Positions 1 to 8,763 of a stretch of DNA of 19,186 nucleotides are shown here, one piece after another (within the stretch, counting starts at the first letter, position 1; every line of letters begins with the position of its first letter). The stretch is from Bisporella sp. PMI_857 (lineage: Eukaryota > Ascomycota > Leotiomycetes > Helotiales > Helotiaceae), in contig JAJSPD010000216.1 of assembly GCA_021307315.1 (NCBI GenBank), positions 1 through 19,186 of the forward strand, read 5' to 3'. The position numbers and the translations under genes are program-made. A model generated the notes under the pieces. The model ran no database searches, had not been told where the DNA came from, and saw nothing but the letters and a program-made list of their open reading frames with translations.

Positions 1-180
1 CAATATTAAATCCGAATTATTAGAATTATTAATTGAATTGTTTTCGCAAAAAACTGATTTAAATATATTTGATAGTTCGATTAATTCTTTTTTTGCTGCT
101 AAAAGCATTCGACAAACTAATTTAACTATTAAAGATTCGTTTGATTTATACAATACTATTCACAATTTATATATTGTAGT

Positions 181-2061
181 CAATTATTAGTTGTTGAATA
201 TTCTTTTACACAATTAGTATTAAATCCAAACAATTCTTTATTAAGTATAATACAAAATTTTATGCAAAATAATTTTAATAATGCGCAATCTACTGGTTTA
301 GCTGAAATTTTAAATAATCGATTATTAGCGTTTAAAATTAATAAAGAATCGTCGGGTTTATCGAATTTAATTATACATCAAAATCAAGCGAATACTTTGT
401 CGTATAAAAAAATTACGTTAAATTTAATTGATTTAAAAAAGTTGTTTAAAGAAGTAATTATTAAAGCTAATAATATTTTAACCGACGATTTATTGTTTAA
501 TATGTCAAGTGATTTATATAGCAATATTAATTTAATTCAATATGCAAATTTTGAAGATTTTACTAATACTGATCCGTATAAATGTTTTGCTAATTTTCAT
601 CCTGATTTTAATACAAATAGTTTATTTCTTTACAATTATATTATTAATAATAATAATTTAAAAAAAAGTTTTTTTAAATTAGAAAGTTCTAAATTACTTA
701 TTAATCAAGTTACAATTAAAAAGTATTTAACTAAAATTGAAGAATTTTTAAAATTTGCGTTGTTATTAGTTTATTTAACTAGCGGCTTACCAATGCGCGG
801 CACAGAGTTATTAACTTTGCGCTTTTTAAATTCTATTAAAAATAAACGAGAAATTTATTTAGATAAAGCAAGCGGTTTATTTATAATTAATATTTCGTAT
901 TTTAAAAGTCATCAAATTACTGAAAAGTCAGCTAGTAATATTCGATATTTACCGAATTGCGTATTTCAAATATTTTTATTATATATTGTATTAGTTGTGC
1001 CATTTGTTGATTTTTTAACTATTAGTAATAGCAAAAAAATCGACATTTCATTAAATGCGTATTTTTATTATTGCAATAAGCGATTATTACAATCAAGTGA
1101 TTTAAGCAAAACGTTGTCGACTTTTAGTAATTTAATTATTTCTCAAAAACTTAATATTCAAAGTTATCGACAGCTTATTGTTGGTTTTATTCGATATTTT
1201 ATGCATATTCCAGTCGATTTGCAAAATTTAATTATTGAAAATACCGATAATAATAATTCAATAAGTATTGATTTTATTAAAGCTTCGCAAATGAATCATT
1301 CAATAAATACCGAACAATTACATTACGGTCGTAGTTATACCGATTTTTCTAATATTTCTAATAATTTGCAATTTAAATATTTAAATTTTTGTTTACAGTA
1401 TTTTGATTTTTTTGAATTAAATAATATTGAGTTAAATACCGATTCGTTTATTAAAAGTTTACATAATCGAAATCAATTAAATCATCAAATAAATTTAAAG
1501 CCAGCGTTACAATTTAGTAAAAATTTAAATAATAATAATAAAAAACACAAGCGTGCGCAATCGTTAATAGCAAGTTCGTTACAAAATAATCAAATAGTTA
1601 AAAAAGTATTAATAAATGAATTAACTAGTATTAGTTCAGTAAATACTTCAGATATTATTTTATTGAATTTATTAAAAGAGTTTTTAAATGATTCAACAGC
1701 TGAATTTAAAATTGACGAGCAAAAATTATTATTAAAAACGATTTTATTAAAAATTCCGTATATTTTAGGAATATTGCCGACTAGCGCCGGTAAATCTTTA
1801 ATTTATTTATTACTTGCGGCTTTAAATAACGCTAAAACTACTATTGTAATTGTTCCGTTAATTGGTTTAAAAAGTAATTTAATACAACGCGCTTCTGAAT
1901 TTAATATTCCTTGTAATACTTATGAAAATAATCCGATTTTTACTAATTTAACTTTAATTTCGATTGAAACAATTACTAGTTGGCAATTTAATATTGATTT
2001 AATTAAGTTAATCGATGAAAATAAACTAGATCGTATTGTATTTGACGAGTGTATTTATTAA
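181..2061 (+). CDS. Copy 1 main open frame: YR-like region plus start of RecQ helicase domain
   Basis: The frame is open from 181; the first ATG is at 262 (599 codons), but homology to the other copies continues upstream, so 262 is probably not the true start. Numbered from that ATG, residues 175-188 (SGLPMRGTELLTLR) resemble the first Arg box of tyrosine recombinases, with R179. K215 lies in a predicted beta-hairpin (YFKSHQ), R303 in SYRQ, and H346 and Y355 are spaced H-x8-Y (NHSINTEQLHYG). Residues 506-512 are the Walker A motif PTSAGKS, followed by TTIVIVPLIGL (motif Ia) and VFDEC at 593-597, the beginning of a DECH box. The stop at 2059-2061 comes from a one-base loss just after the DEC codons; one base more restores the frame and reads on into ITAANYRS. 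All 13 Arg codons are CGN and none is AGA or AGG, which is odd in such AT-rich DNA. Confidence 0.75.
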   Translation, partial: QLLVVEYSFTQLVLNPNNSLLSIIQNFMQNNFNNAQSTGLAEILNNRLLAFKINKESSGLSNLIIHQNQANTLSYKKITLNLIDLKKLFKEVIIKANNILTDDLLFNMSSDLYSNINLIQYANFEDFTNTDPYKCFANFHPDFNTNSLFLYNYIINNNNLKKSFFKLESSKLLINQVTIKKYLTKIEEFLKFALLLVYLTSGLPMRGTELLTLRFLNSIKNKREIYLDKASGLFIINISYFKSHQITEKSASNIRYLPNCVFQIFLLYIVLVVPFVDFLTISNSKKIDISLNAYFYYCNKRLLQSSDLSKTLSTFSNLIISQKLNIQSYRQLIVGFIRYFMHIPVDLQNLIIENTDNNNSISIDFIKASQMNHSINTEQLHYGRSYTDFSNISNNLQFKYLNFCLQYFDFFELNNIELNTDSFIKSLHNRNQLNHQINLKPALQFSKNLNNNNKKHKRAQSLIASSLQNNQIVKKVLINELTSISSVNTSDIILLNLLKEFLNDSTAEFKIDEQKLLLKTILLKIPYILGILPTSAGKSLIYLLLAALNNAKTTIVIVPLIGLKSNLIQRASEFNIPCNTYENNPIFTNLTLISIETITSWQFNIDLIKLIDENKLDRIVFDECIY

Positions 2062-2146
2062 TAACCGCGGCTAATTATCGTTCTATTATGTACAAATTTA
2101 TTGATTTATTAACATACAATACCAATTTGTTTTTTTAACCGGTACA

Positions 2147-2344
2147 ATGTCGATTAATATCGAAAATGAATTTAAAACGCAATTATTATTACAAGATATA
2201 GTCGTTATTCGCGCTAATTGTACTCGAAATAATATTATGTATAAAGCTATACAATATAATTCGAATCAAAATCAAATTAATCAAATTCAAGAATTTGTTA
2301 TTAAATCGCAATCGAATTTTAAATTAATACTAATAAAATTTTAA
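2147..2344 (+). pseudogene. Copy 1 helicase segment with motif III
   Basis: This frame, which opens before the ATG at 2147 (from about 2123), reads QFVFLTGT and then an IRANCTRNNIMYKA stretch. That matches the RecQ/TLH motif III region (usually LTAT) and the following 'IRASTxRxNIxY' stretch that leads into the second RecA-like lobe. The 65-codon open stretch is not an independent gene: it is the continuation of the frame ending near 2061, displaced by two small indels (about 2053 and 2120), and it is itself lost at 2342-2344 beside an AAAATTTT run. Confidence 0.7.
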
Positions 2345-2538
2345 TATTTTGTACTAGCAAAATCGAAGTCGATTTATTAGCGTTACAATTAAATTGTGCT
2401 AAATATTATTCCGAGTTTAGTGATTCCGAAAAAGCTAATATTTTATTAAATTTTACAACAATGTTCGATTATTATAATTCGATTTTAATTAGTACTAGTG
2501 CTTTAAAAGAAGTTTTGATTATTCGTCAATTCGTTTAG
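2344..2538 (+). pseudogene. Copy 1 helicase segment with motifs IV and V
   Basis: Frame reading IFCTSKIEVDLLALQL, then NCAKYYSEFSDSEKANIL, then ILISTSALKEV. This follows the order seen in RecQ helicases of the TLH group: motif IV 'IIYC', the 'Y(Y/H)S' stretch, and motif V, which is usually 'LVATSALGxGID'. The frame is lost at a GTTTTG run near 2514 and would otherwise end at the TAG of 2536-2538; the protein resumes in the next frame with DYSSIRLVIY. Confidence 0.7.
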
Positions 2539-3317
2539 TTATTTATAAAGATTTTGCTTATTCGTTTATTGGGTTTTTACAAGGTAGTTCACGTAGTGGC
2601 CGCGATAATAATACTAGCCAATCGGTTTTTTTTTATAATTCTAGTGAATTAATTAATAAAAATACCGATTCGGCCGATAAATTATTAATTCGACAATATT
2701 TAAGTGAATTAGTTTGTCGACGTCGCGTAATTGATTTGTTTTTAAATAATACTATAACTGATCAATGTAATTCACAAAATCAAACAATATGTGATTTATG
2801 TGAAAATCGATCAAATATTAGTAGTAAGCAAATAAATCGTATTAATAATAATATTCAAACGACTTAAGCGAACCGCAATAATTTAATTAAATTATTTCAA
2901 CATTTAAGTCAAAATTGTATTTATTGTACTTTTTGTAATTGTATCGAAAATTTACATTTATCAAGTGATTGTAAACAATTTCAATTATACAATAAATCGT
3001 ATTTAGATTTAGTTTCAAATATTAAAAATCAAAAATATAAATTAAAACCCGATAGTTGTTGTTTTTATTGTTTATTGCCGACTGTAATTTGTAGTGCAAT
3101 TAAAGTCGGTAACAAATGTTATAATATTAAAACAATTAATCAGATTTTGAATTTATTTTGGTGCGAGCGTACTAAATTAAATATTTTCGAAACAATTAAA
3201 TTAAGTCAATCAACAACTAAAATCGATTTTTTTAACAAGTGTTTTAATAAATTTATTTACCGGCAATTAATACCGAAATATTACAAGGAATTCAATGATA
3301 ATATTGATATTTTATAA
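2517..3317 (+). pseudogene. Copy 1 helicase motif VI, RecQ Cys cluster and Cys-rich C-terminus
   Basis: One frame of about 266 codons with a single in-frame TAA (2865-2867). It begins DYSSIRLVIY, then reads FLQGSSRSGRD, the equivalent of the RecQ motif VI 'QExGRAGRDG'. Next come CRRRVIDLFL (Cys at 2715), NNTITDQC and ICDLC, giving the four-Cys pattern of the RecQ zinc-binding subdomain. After the stop the frame goes on with a second Cys-rich stretch, NCIYCTFCNC, and with CCFYCLLP. Copy 2 has the corresponding elements ANCLFCYF and DCNCLLP, so this tail is a family feature and probably binds metal. The stop at 3315-3317 is the natural end. The 80-codon stretch from an ATG-less start at 3075 is just the last part of this frame. 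Confidence 0.75.
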
Positions 3318-3513
3318 TATTTCTGAAAATTGATTAAATTAATTTACAATAAATATTTTAATTAATAAAATAATTTAGTAAATCGATTTTATATTACAAA
3401 AACCTAATTTTTTTTTATTGGTATTATATAGTATTTATAAATTATATAATTTACAATTAATAAAATTTACAACTAAATTTTAAATATTTTTTATTATATT
3501 TAGATTTTAACTA

Positions 3514-3808
3514 TTACACTCGCGTTGAAAAAAGCATATTTAATCAAAAAGCTATACTCGCGTTACAAAACACATTTAATAAAGGAGTTACACCCGCGTT
3601 ACCCGGGGCACATTTAATAAAGGGTTACACTCGCATTACCGGGCACATTTAATAAAAGAGTTACACCCGCGTTACCCGGGGCACATTTAATAAAGGAGTT
3701 ACACCCGCGTTACCCGGGCACATTTAATAAAAGGTTACACCCGCGTTACCCGGGGCATATTTAGTAAAAGAGTTACACTCGCGTTACTCGGCATACATTT
3801 AATAAAAG
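3514..3808. repeat. Minisatellite, about 8 units of 36-38 bp
   Basis: The core CGCGTT (once CGCATT) recurs at 3521, 3559, 3595, 3632, 3668, 3706, 3742 and 3780, giving spacings of 36-38 bp. Each inner unit reads roughly TTACACCCGCGTTACCCGGG followed by GCACATTTAATAAA. The outer units are degraded towards AT. The GC-rich core contrasts sharply with the AT-rich surroundings. The 196 bp between the end of copy 1 and this array (3318-3513) hold nothing recognisable. Confidence 0.9.
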
Positions 3809-3918
3809 CTTTATTGCTATAGCGCTGTAAAATTTATTATAATACTATATACAGCTTTATTGTTACAGCGTATGCGGTTTTATTGCTATAGCATATACAA
3901 TTTTATTGTAACAGTACT
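3809..3918. repeat. Short imperfect repeats with TTTATTG motif
   Basis: Four irregular copies of a motif like TTTATTGCTATAGC occur near 3811, 3856, 3878 and 3901. They form a transition zone between the minisatellite and the TLH relic. No function is suggested. Confidence 0.5.
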
Positions 3919-4105
3919 AATCGTAGTAAATTAGTAAATAATAACGTTTTTAAACGTTTTAGTAAATTAATAAAAAAATCATGTAGTTATTTGAAATTAA
4001 TTATTTAACTATCTATACTAATATTGTTTATATTGATATCGACTATATTAGCATTCGTAATATTATTACTATCGATTTTTTTACTATACGTTCGTAATTG
4101 CTTAA
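3919..4105 (-). pseudogene. Small TLH relic matching copy 2
   Basis: This stretch resembles 11221-11412 in the same orientation. Both share ATAATAACGTTTTTAAA near the start, ATATCGACTAT in the middle, and ATTATTACTATCGATTTTTT followed by a CTATACGTTCGTAATTG end. In copy 2 this part encodes, on the minus strand, the segment just upstream of the YR-like region. It is too short and broken to code for anything. It sits exactly between the minisatellite and the 153-bp satellite. Confidence 0.65.
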
Positions 4106-6190
4106 TTTTAAAAATTTATTAAAAAACAAATTAAAAAAATTGTATTTTAGTAACTATTACTAAAACTAACTTTATAATATTAAAATGTCAAATATTAAAA
4201 CGTTTTTTATATGTACGAAATGTATTATAAACCAAAAAAAGCTTTAGTTTACAGTTAGTTTTTAAAAATTATTAAAACAGAAGTTCAAATAATTGTATTA
4301 TAGCAAACATTACTAAAACTAACCTACAATACTAAAATGTCAAATATTAAAACGCTTTTTATATATAAGACATACATTACAAGCAATAACAAGCTTTAGT
4401 TTACGGTGAGTTTTAAAAAATTATTAAAATACAAATTAAAAAATTGTATTTTACTAAATATTACTAAAACTAACCGTACAATATTAAAATGTCAAATATT
4501 AAAACGTTTTTTATATATAAGGAATGTATTGCAAACAATAACAAACTTTAGTTTACGGTTAGTATTAAAATTTATTAAAATACAAATTAAACAAATTGTA
4601 TTTTACTAAATATTACTTAAATTAACCGTACAATATTAAAATGTTAAATATTAAAACGTTTTTTATATGTAAAAAATGTATTACAAGAAATAAAAAGCTT
4701 TATTTTACAGTTAATTTTCAAAGTTTATTAAAACAAAAGTTAAAATATTTGTATTATAGCAAATATTACTAAAACTAACTGTACAATATTAAAATGTCAA
4801 ATATTAAAACACTTTTTATATGTAAAACATATATTACAAGTAATAACAATTTTTAGTTTACAGTTAGTTTTAAAAATTTATTAAAATACAAATTTTAAAA
4901 AATGTATTTTACAAAATATTCCTAAAACTAACCGTATATTATTGAAATGTTAAATATTAAACCGATTTTTGTATATAAAAATTATATTCTAAGCAATAAA
5001 GAGCAACAGTTTACGGTTAGTTTTAAAATTTTATTAAAATATTAATTCAAAAAATTGTTTATTATTAAATATTACTAAAACTAACTGTACAATATTAAAA
5101 TTTCAAATATTAAAACGCTTTTTATATGTAAGAAATATATTACAAACAACAAAAACTTTGTTTTACGGTTAGTTTTAAAAAGAATTAAAAATATAAATTT
5201 AAAAACTTATATTTTACTAAATACTACTAAAACTAACTGTGCAATATTAAAATGTTAAATACTAAAACGCTTTTTATATATAAAAAATATATTACAAGCA
5301 ACAAAAAGCTTTACTTTACAGTTAGTTTTCAAAGTTTATTAAAACAGAAGTTAAAATAATTGTATTATAGCAAATATTACTAAAGCTAACTGTACAATAT
5401 TAAAATTTTAAATATTAAAACAATTTTTATATGCAAGACATACATTACAAACAATAGCAAACTTTAGTTTACGGTTAGTTTTAAAAATTTATTAAAATAC
5501 AAATTAAAAAAAACGTATTTTACTAAATATTACTAAAACTAACCGTACAATATTAAAATGTCAAATATTAAAACGCTTTTTATATACAAAACATACATGA
5601 CAAACAATAATAAACTTTAGTTTACGGTTAGTTTTTAAAGTTTATTAAAACAAAAGTTAAAATAATTGTATTTTACTAAATATTACTAAAACTAACCGTA
5701 CAATATTAAAATGTCGAATATTAAAACGCTTTTTATATGCAAAACATACATTACAAGCAATAACAAGCTCTAGTTTACAGTTAGTTTTAAAAATTTATTA
5801 AAATACAAATTAAAAAAATTGTATTTTACTAAATATTACTAAAACTAACCGTACAATATTAAAATGTCAAATATTAAAACGCTTTTTATATATAAAACAT
5901 ACATAACAAACAATAATAAGCTTTAGTTTACGGTTAGTTTTAAAAATTTATTAAAATAAAAATTAAACAAATTGTATTTTACTAAATACTGCTTAAACTA
6001 ACCGTACAATATTAAAATGTTAAATATTAAAACGTTTTTTATATGTAAAAAGTTTATTACAAAATATAGAAAGCTTTATTTTACAGTTAGTTTTTAAAAT
6101 TTATTAAAACAAAAGTTAAAATAATTGTATTATAGCAAGTATTACTAAAACTAACTGTACAATATTAAAATGTCAAATATTAAAACACTA
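4105..6190. repeat. Satellite array, about 14 units of 152-153 bp
   Basis: The landmark ATGTCAAATATTAAAAC (variants ATGTTAAAT, ATTTCAAAT) recurs at 4185, 4337, 4489, 4641, 4794, 4947, 5100, 5252, 5405, 5558, 5711, 5864, 6017 and 6170. Every spacing is 152 or 153 bp. Units differ mostly by transitions, especially CCGTA/CTGTA and ACGG/ACAG. The array is cut at its right end by unrelated DNA at about 6190 and starts on the left inside a unit next to a TLH relic. The small open frame at 4406-4609 arises from the repeat and is not a gene. Confidence 0.95.
5774..5853. other. Nested inverted repeat in one satellite unit (type example)
   Basis: Within this unit the outer arms TTTACAGTTAGTTTT (5774-5788) and AAAACTAACCGTA (5841-5853) are complementary apart from one G-T type position. 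The inner arms AAAATACAAATT (5800-5811) and AATTGTATTTT (5817-5827) pair around a short A-rich loop. Similar arms recur in most units of the array. The DNA could extrude a cruciform, or a transcript could fold into a long hairpin; this is inferred from sequence only. Confidence 0.75.
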
Positions 6191-6440
6191 ACACTCCACC
6201 TTATAGTAATTAGGCGATCATAGTATTAGAAAACCAAGTTTTGGCGCGCTAAAACCGATTTTGCCGCTTAGTTTATTAACTTTTTTACTGTTTTGATTTT
6301 ATAAACTTAAAAAGCGCTATTACAAAGCTTTATTTTCAAATTTTTATAAAAGTATTGCTTTTAAATAAAAAGCTTAGCAAAGCTTAGCATACAGAGCTAG
6401 TCCCGAAATAGATCATAGTATTAGAAAACATTTCATTATA
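6189..6440. mobile_element. Possible remnant of a DNA transposon end inserted in the satellite
   Basis: The last satellite unit is interrupted after TA (6189-6190) by ACACTCCACCTTATAGTAAT and then a more GC-rich stretch with GGCGCGCTAAAACC. A 19-bp direct repeat, GATCATAGTATTAGAAAAC, lies at 6216-6234 and 6411-6429. An abrupt junction after TA suits a Tc1/mariner-type insertion, but no transposase and no matching opposite end were found, so this is tentative. Confidence 0.3.
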
Positions 6441-7140
6441 GTATTAAAAGCTATTTTTAATTTAATTTAGTTATATAAAAGCAAAACTACTAGTTTTTGT
6501 TTTGTATATTTATTACAAATGCACATTTTTGTATAACCGTAAAATAATAATAATATAATTTAAAAAAAATTCCGTAATTATAGTTTTAATTATTTCGTAT
6601 AAAGTTACTTAAAATGCAAAACTAATAGCATTAAAACTTAAAAATTTTGCGTAGAATTTTTTTTAACTTCAATTTTTTTTTCTAAAGTTGATTACGTAAT
6701 TATTTTAAGTCGGATTTTTTTTGGAGTTGTAAAATCGATTTTTTTAAGAATTGTAACAAGTTTGATTTTTTTGGTATTTTTAAAAAGAAAATTATACAAT
6801 AGCAATAAACCAATACTAAGCTTTAGAAATGTAATTACTAAAAAAAAAACAAGCTTTAATTAAAAAAGCTCAGTTCTTTTTAAAAAACCAATTAAATATC
6901 GAACTTAAGTTTTTAGTTAAACGAGTTTTGCTAAACGTTTTATTATTAAGCTATTAAATCAAATGATTTGCAAGCCGATTGTACTAACTAAAACTAAATA
7001 GCCAAAATTAAAAAACGCTAAAACAGCGAATAATAATAAAATTAATTATAAAATCAACTATAATATTTATATTAATAGTAGTAGCATTATTAAAACGAGT
7101 TAATTTTAAAATTATTAGTTTATTATTTAATAAATTATAT
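6441..7140. other. AT-rich spacer downstream of copy 2
   Basis: No open frame or RNA gene is recognisable. The part from about 7040 to 7140 recurs in inverted orientation at about 13462-13625, which shows that the 3' flank of the TLH gene was duplicated together with its end. The rest holds T- and A-runs only. Confidence 0.6.
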
Positions 7141-8216
7141 TTATTGTTGTTGTAAATTGTAAACAAGTTTTTTTAGTTTAACTAATTTTAAGTTTACTAA
7201 TTTTATCGTTTTATTATTATTACAATATTTTTATATTTTATAAACAAAATTTACTTTATTTAATATTAGTATTTTACTGTTTAACTCGTTTAATTGTTTA
7301 AACAATTTTTCAATTTTTAATAATTCGTTATTATTATAATTAAAATTTAAAATCAAATCTGTATTGTTATTGATAAATTTGCTATAATATCTAATACAAT
7401 ACTCGATTTTAAATTATAAAAATCTAATCTTTATTGCTAATATAATTCCAAAACTCTAATTCTTGTTTTTGATATAATAATTAAAAGAATAAATTTACTA
7501 AATTTATTATCGTATATAATTTTTAAAATTGTAATAATTTAAAATCTAATAAACATTTATATGTTTGTTTTTTATTATAATAATGTTTTCGACTATATTA
7601 AATATTGAACTCGGTAATAAACAATTACAATCTAAATTTTCGTTTTTTAATAATTGAATTTGTAACGGATTAGTAACTTGTTGTAAAATATTTGTTGCAA
7701 TATAATTTGTATAATTTGTATTACTTAATAATATTAGTTCGCTTTTAATTGTATATAATATTTGACCGTTTAACGGACATATTAGCGTAATATGCTTTTT
7801 ATAATTATTATTTTGATTTTCTTTACTAAAATAACAAAATAAACAATTTGCAATATAAAACTCGATTTTGTTTAATAGTTTAATAAACGGTTCAACTTTT
7901 ATATTATTAACTTGATTTAAAATATTTTGTTTTTGATTTTTAAATATATTAGTTTTAATTCTGATTTTTTTTAATAAATAAATTAGTTAAATCAGTTTCA
8001 ATATCTGAATTTGAATCGTAATTACTAGAATTATTATTATTGTTTTTTATTTCGGTTTTTAACTTTAAGCTTAATTCGATACTCGAACTTAAAAAGTCGT
8101 TATTAAAATTAGTATATACATCGCTATTTAAATCAATATTTGATTGATTATTATTAGATTTTATATAAAACTCGATAGCGTATTATTAAATAAATATTCA
8201 TTACTTAATAATTCTA

Positions 8217-8275
<59 letters not shown>

Positions 8276-8289
8276 TATTATTATTATTA

Positions 8290-8338
<49 letters not shown>

Positions 8339-8346
8339 TATTATTA

Positions 8347-8403
<57 letters not shown>

Positions 8404-8500
8404 GTTATTTGTAAATACATTATTATAAATTTCATCTAAATTTAATATACTAATATATTCAATTGCTTTTATACTGTCGGTTGTATTAAATATTACTTTT
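7141..8500 (-). pseudogene. Copy 2 C-terminal tail with poly-Asn tract
   Basis: Minus-strand reading gives VIFNTTDSIKAIEYISILNL and IYNNVFT, then the poly-Asn tract, then a stretch with NIDLNSDVYTNFN, then VEPFIKLLNKIEF, ANCLFCYFSKEN and KKHITLICPLNG, a Cys/His set matching the NCIYCTFC part of copy 1. DCNCLLPSS matches CCFYCLLP of copy 1. The end is KLVYNLQQQ and TAA (7143-7141). Several frame changes occur, at the microsatellite and near 7970. The mini-copy at 13237-13461 carries the same beginning and the same end. Confidence 0.6.
8216..8403. repeat. ATT/AAT trinucleotide microsatellite, about 188 bp
   Basis: Almost pure ATT repeats on the plus strand with four slippage points (TATATT near 8271 and 8333, TATTTATT near 8292 and 8350). 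On the minus strand it lies inside copy 2 and codes for Asn (AAT) runs that shift to Ile (ATA-type frame) at each slippage. The poly-Leu and poly-Ile open frames on the two strands are artefacts of this repeat. Confidence 0.95.
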
Positions 8501-8763
8501 TTACAAATTATTTTTGCTAAATTAGTTAAATTATTAAAACTTTTATATCTTTAAATAAATTCGTTAAATAAATATTTTCTGGATAATTTTTTAATAAACA
8601 ATTAATAAATATTATTGTTTCTAAAACAACATATTAATATTCGCATTTATTATTAAATATATTTGTATTATAACATAATTTTGATAGTAAAAACATTGAT
8701 AGCAACAACTACTTTTTATTAACAATTTTAACTTTTTAATATAATTTTTTTCTAAATTACGAA

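Larger units (their letters stand above)
2..3317 (+). pseudogene. TLH-like YR/RecQ helicase gene, copy 1 (5' end outside window, frameshifted)
   Basis: This is one long gene relic read left to right. In order it holds a helical N-terminal part (2-190, then 181 onward), a YR-like region (about 780-1340), helicase motif I PTSAGKS (1777-1797), motif II DEC (2044-2052), motif III LTGT (frame of 2147), motif IV/V (2344-2538), motif VI QGSSRSGRD (from 2580), a RecQ-type Cys cluster beginning CRRR (2715) and ending CDLC, and a Cys-rich tail (about 2900-3110). The frame changes near 185, 2053, 2120, 2340 and 2514, and there is an in-frame TAA at 2865-2867. Apart from these breaks it reads as one protein of about 1,100 residues. 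RecQ family proteins are ATP-dependent 3'-5' DNA helicases, and TLH members lie next to chromosome ends. DNA is very AT-rich, yet stops are almost absent. It is either a recent pseudogene or an intact gene with homopolymer sequencing errors. Confidence 0.8.

Noticed and set aside
262..2061. Classical RIP as the cause of AT-richness in copy 1
   Set aside because: CAA and CGA codons are common and stops are absent over 599 codons, and CpA is not depleted in the hand count; RIP would have made nonsense codons as it did in copy 3.
4406..4609. 67-codon open frame in the satellite
   Set aside because: It spans more than one 153-bp unit, is not kept in the other units and has no family resemblance.
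4105..6190. CRISPR-like array
   Set aside because: Units are 153-bp tandem satellites without distinct spacers and the context is fungal.
8144..8435. Poly-Leu and poly-Ile open frames on both strands
   Set aside because: They are readings of the ATT microsatellite; the true coding phase is Asn on the minus strand as part of copy 2.
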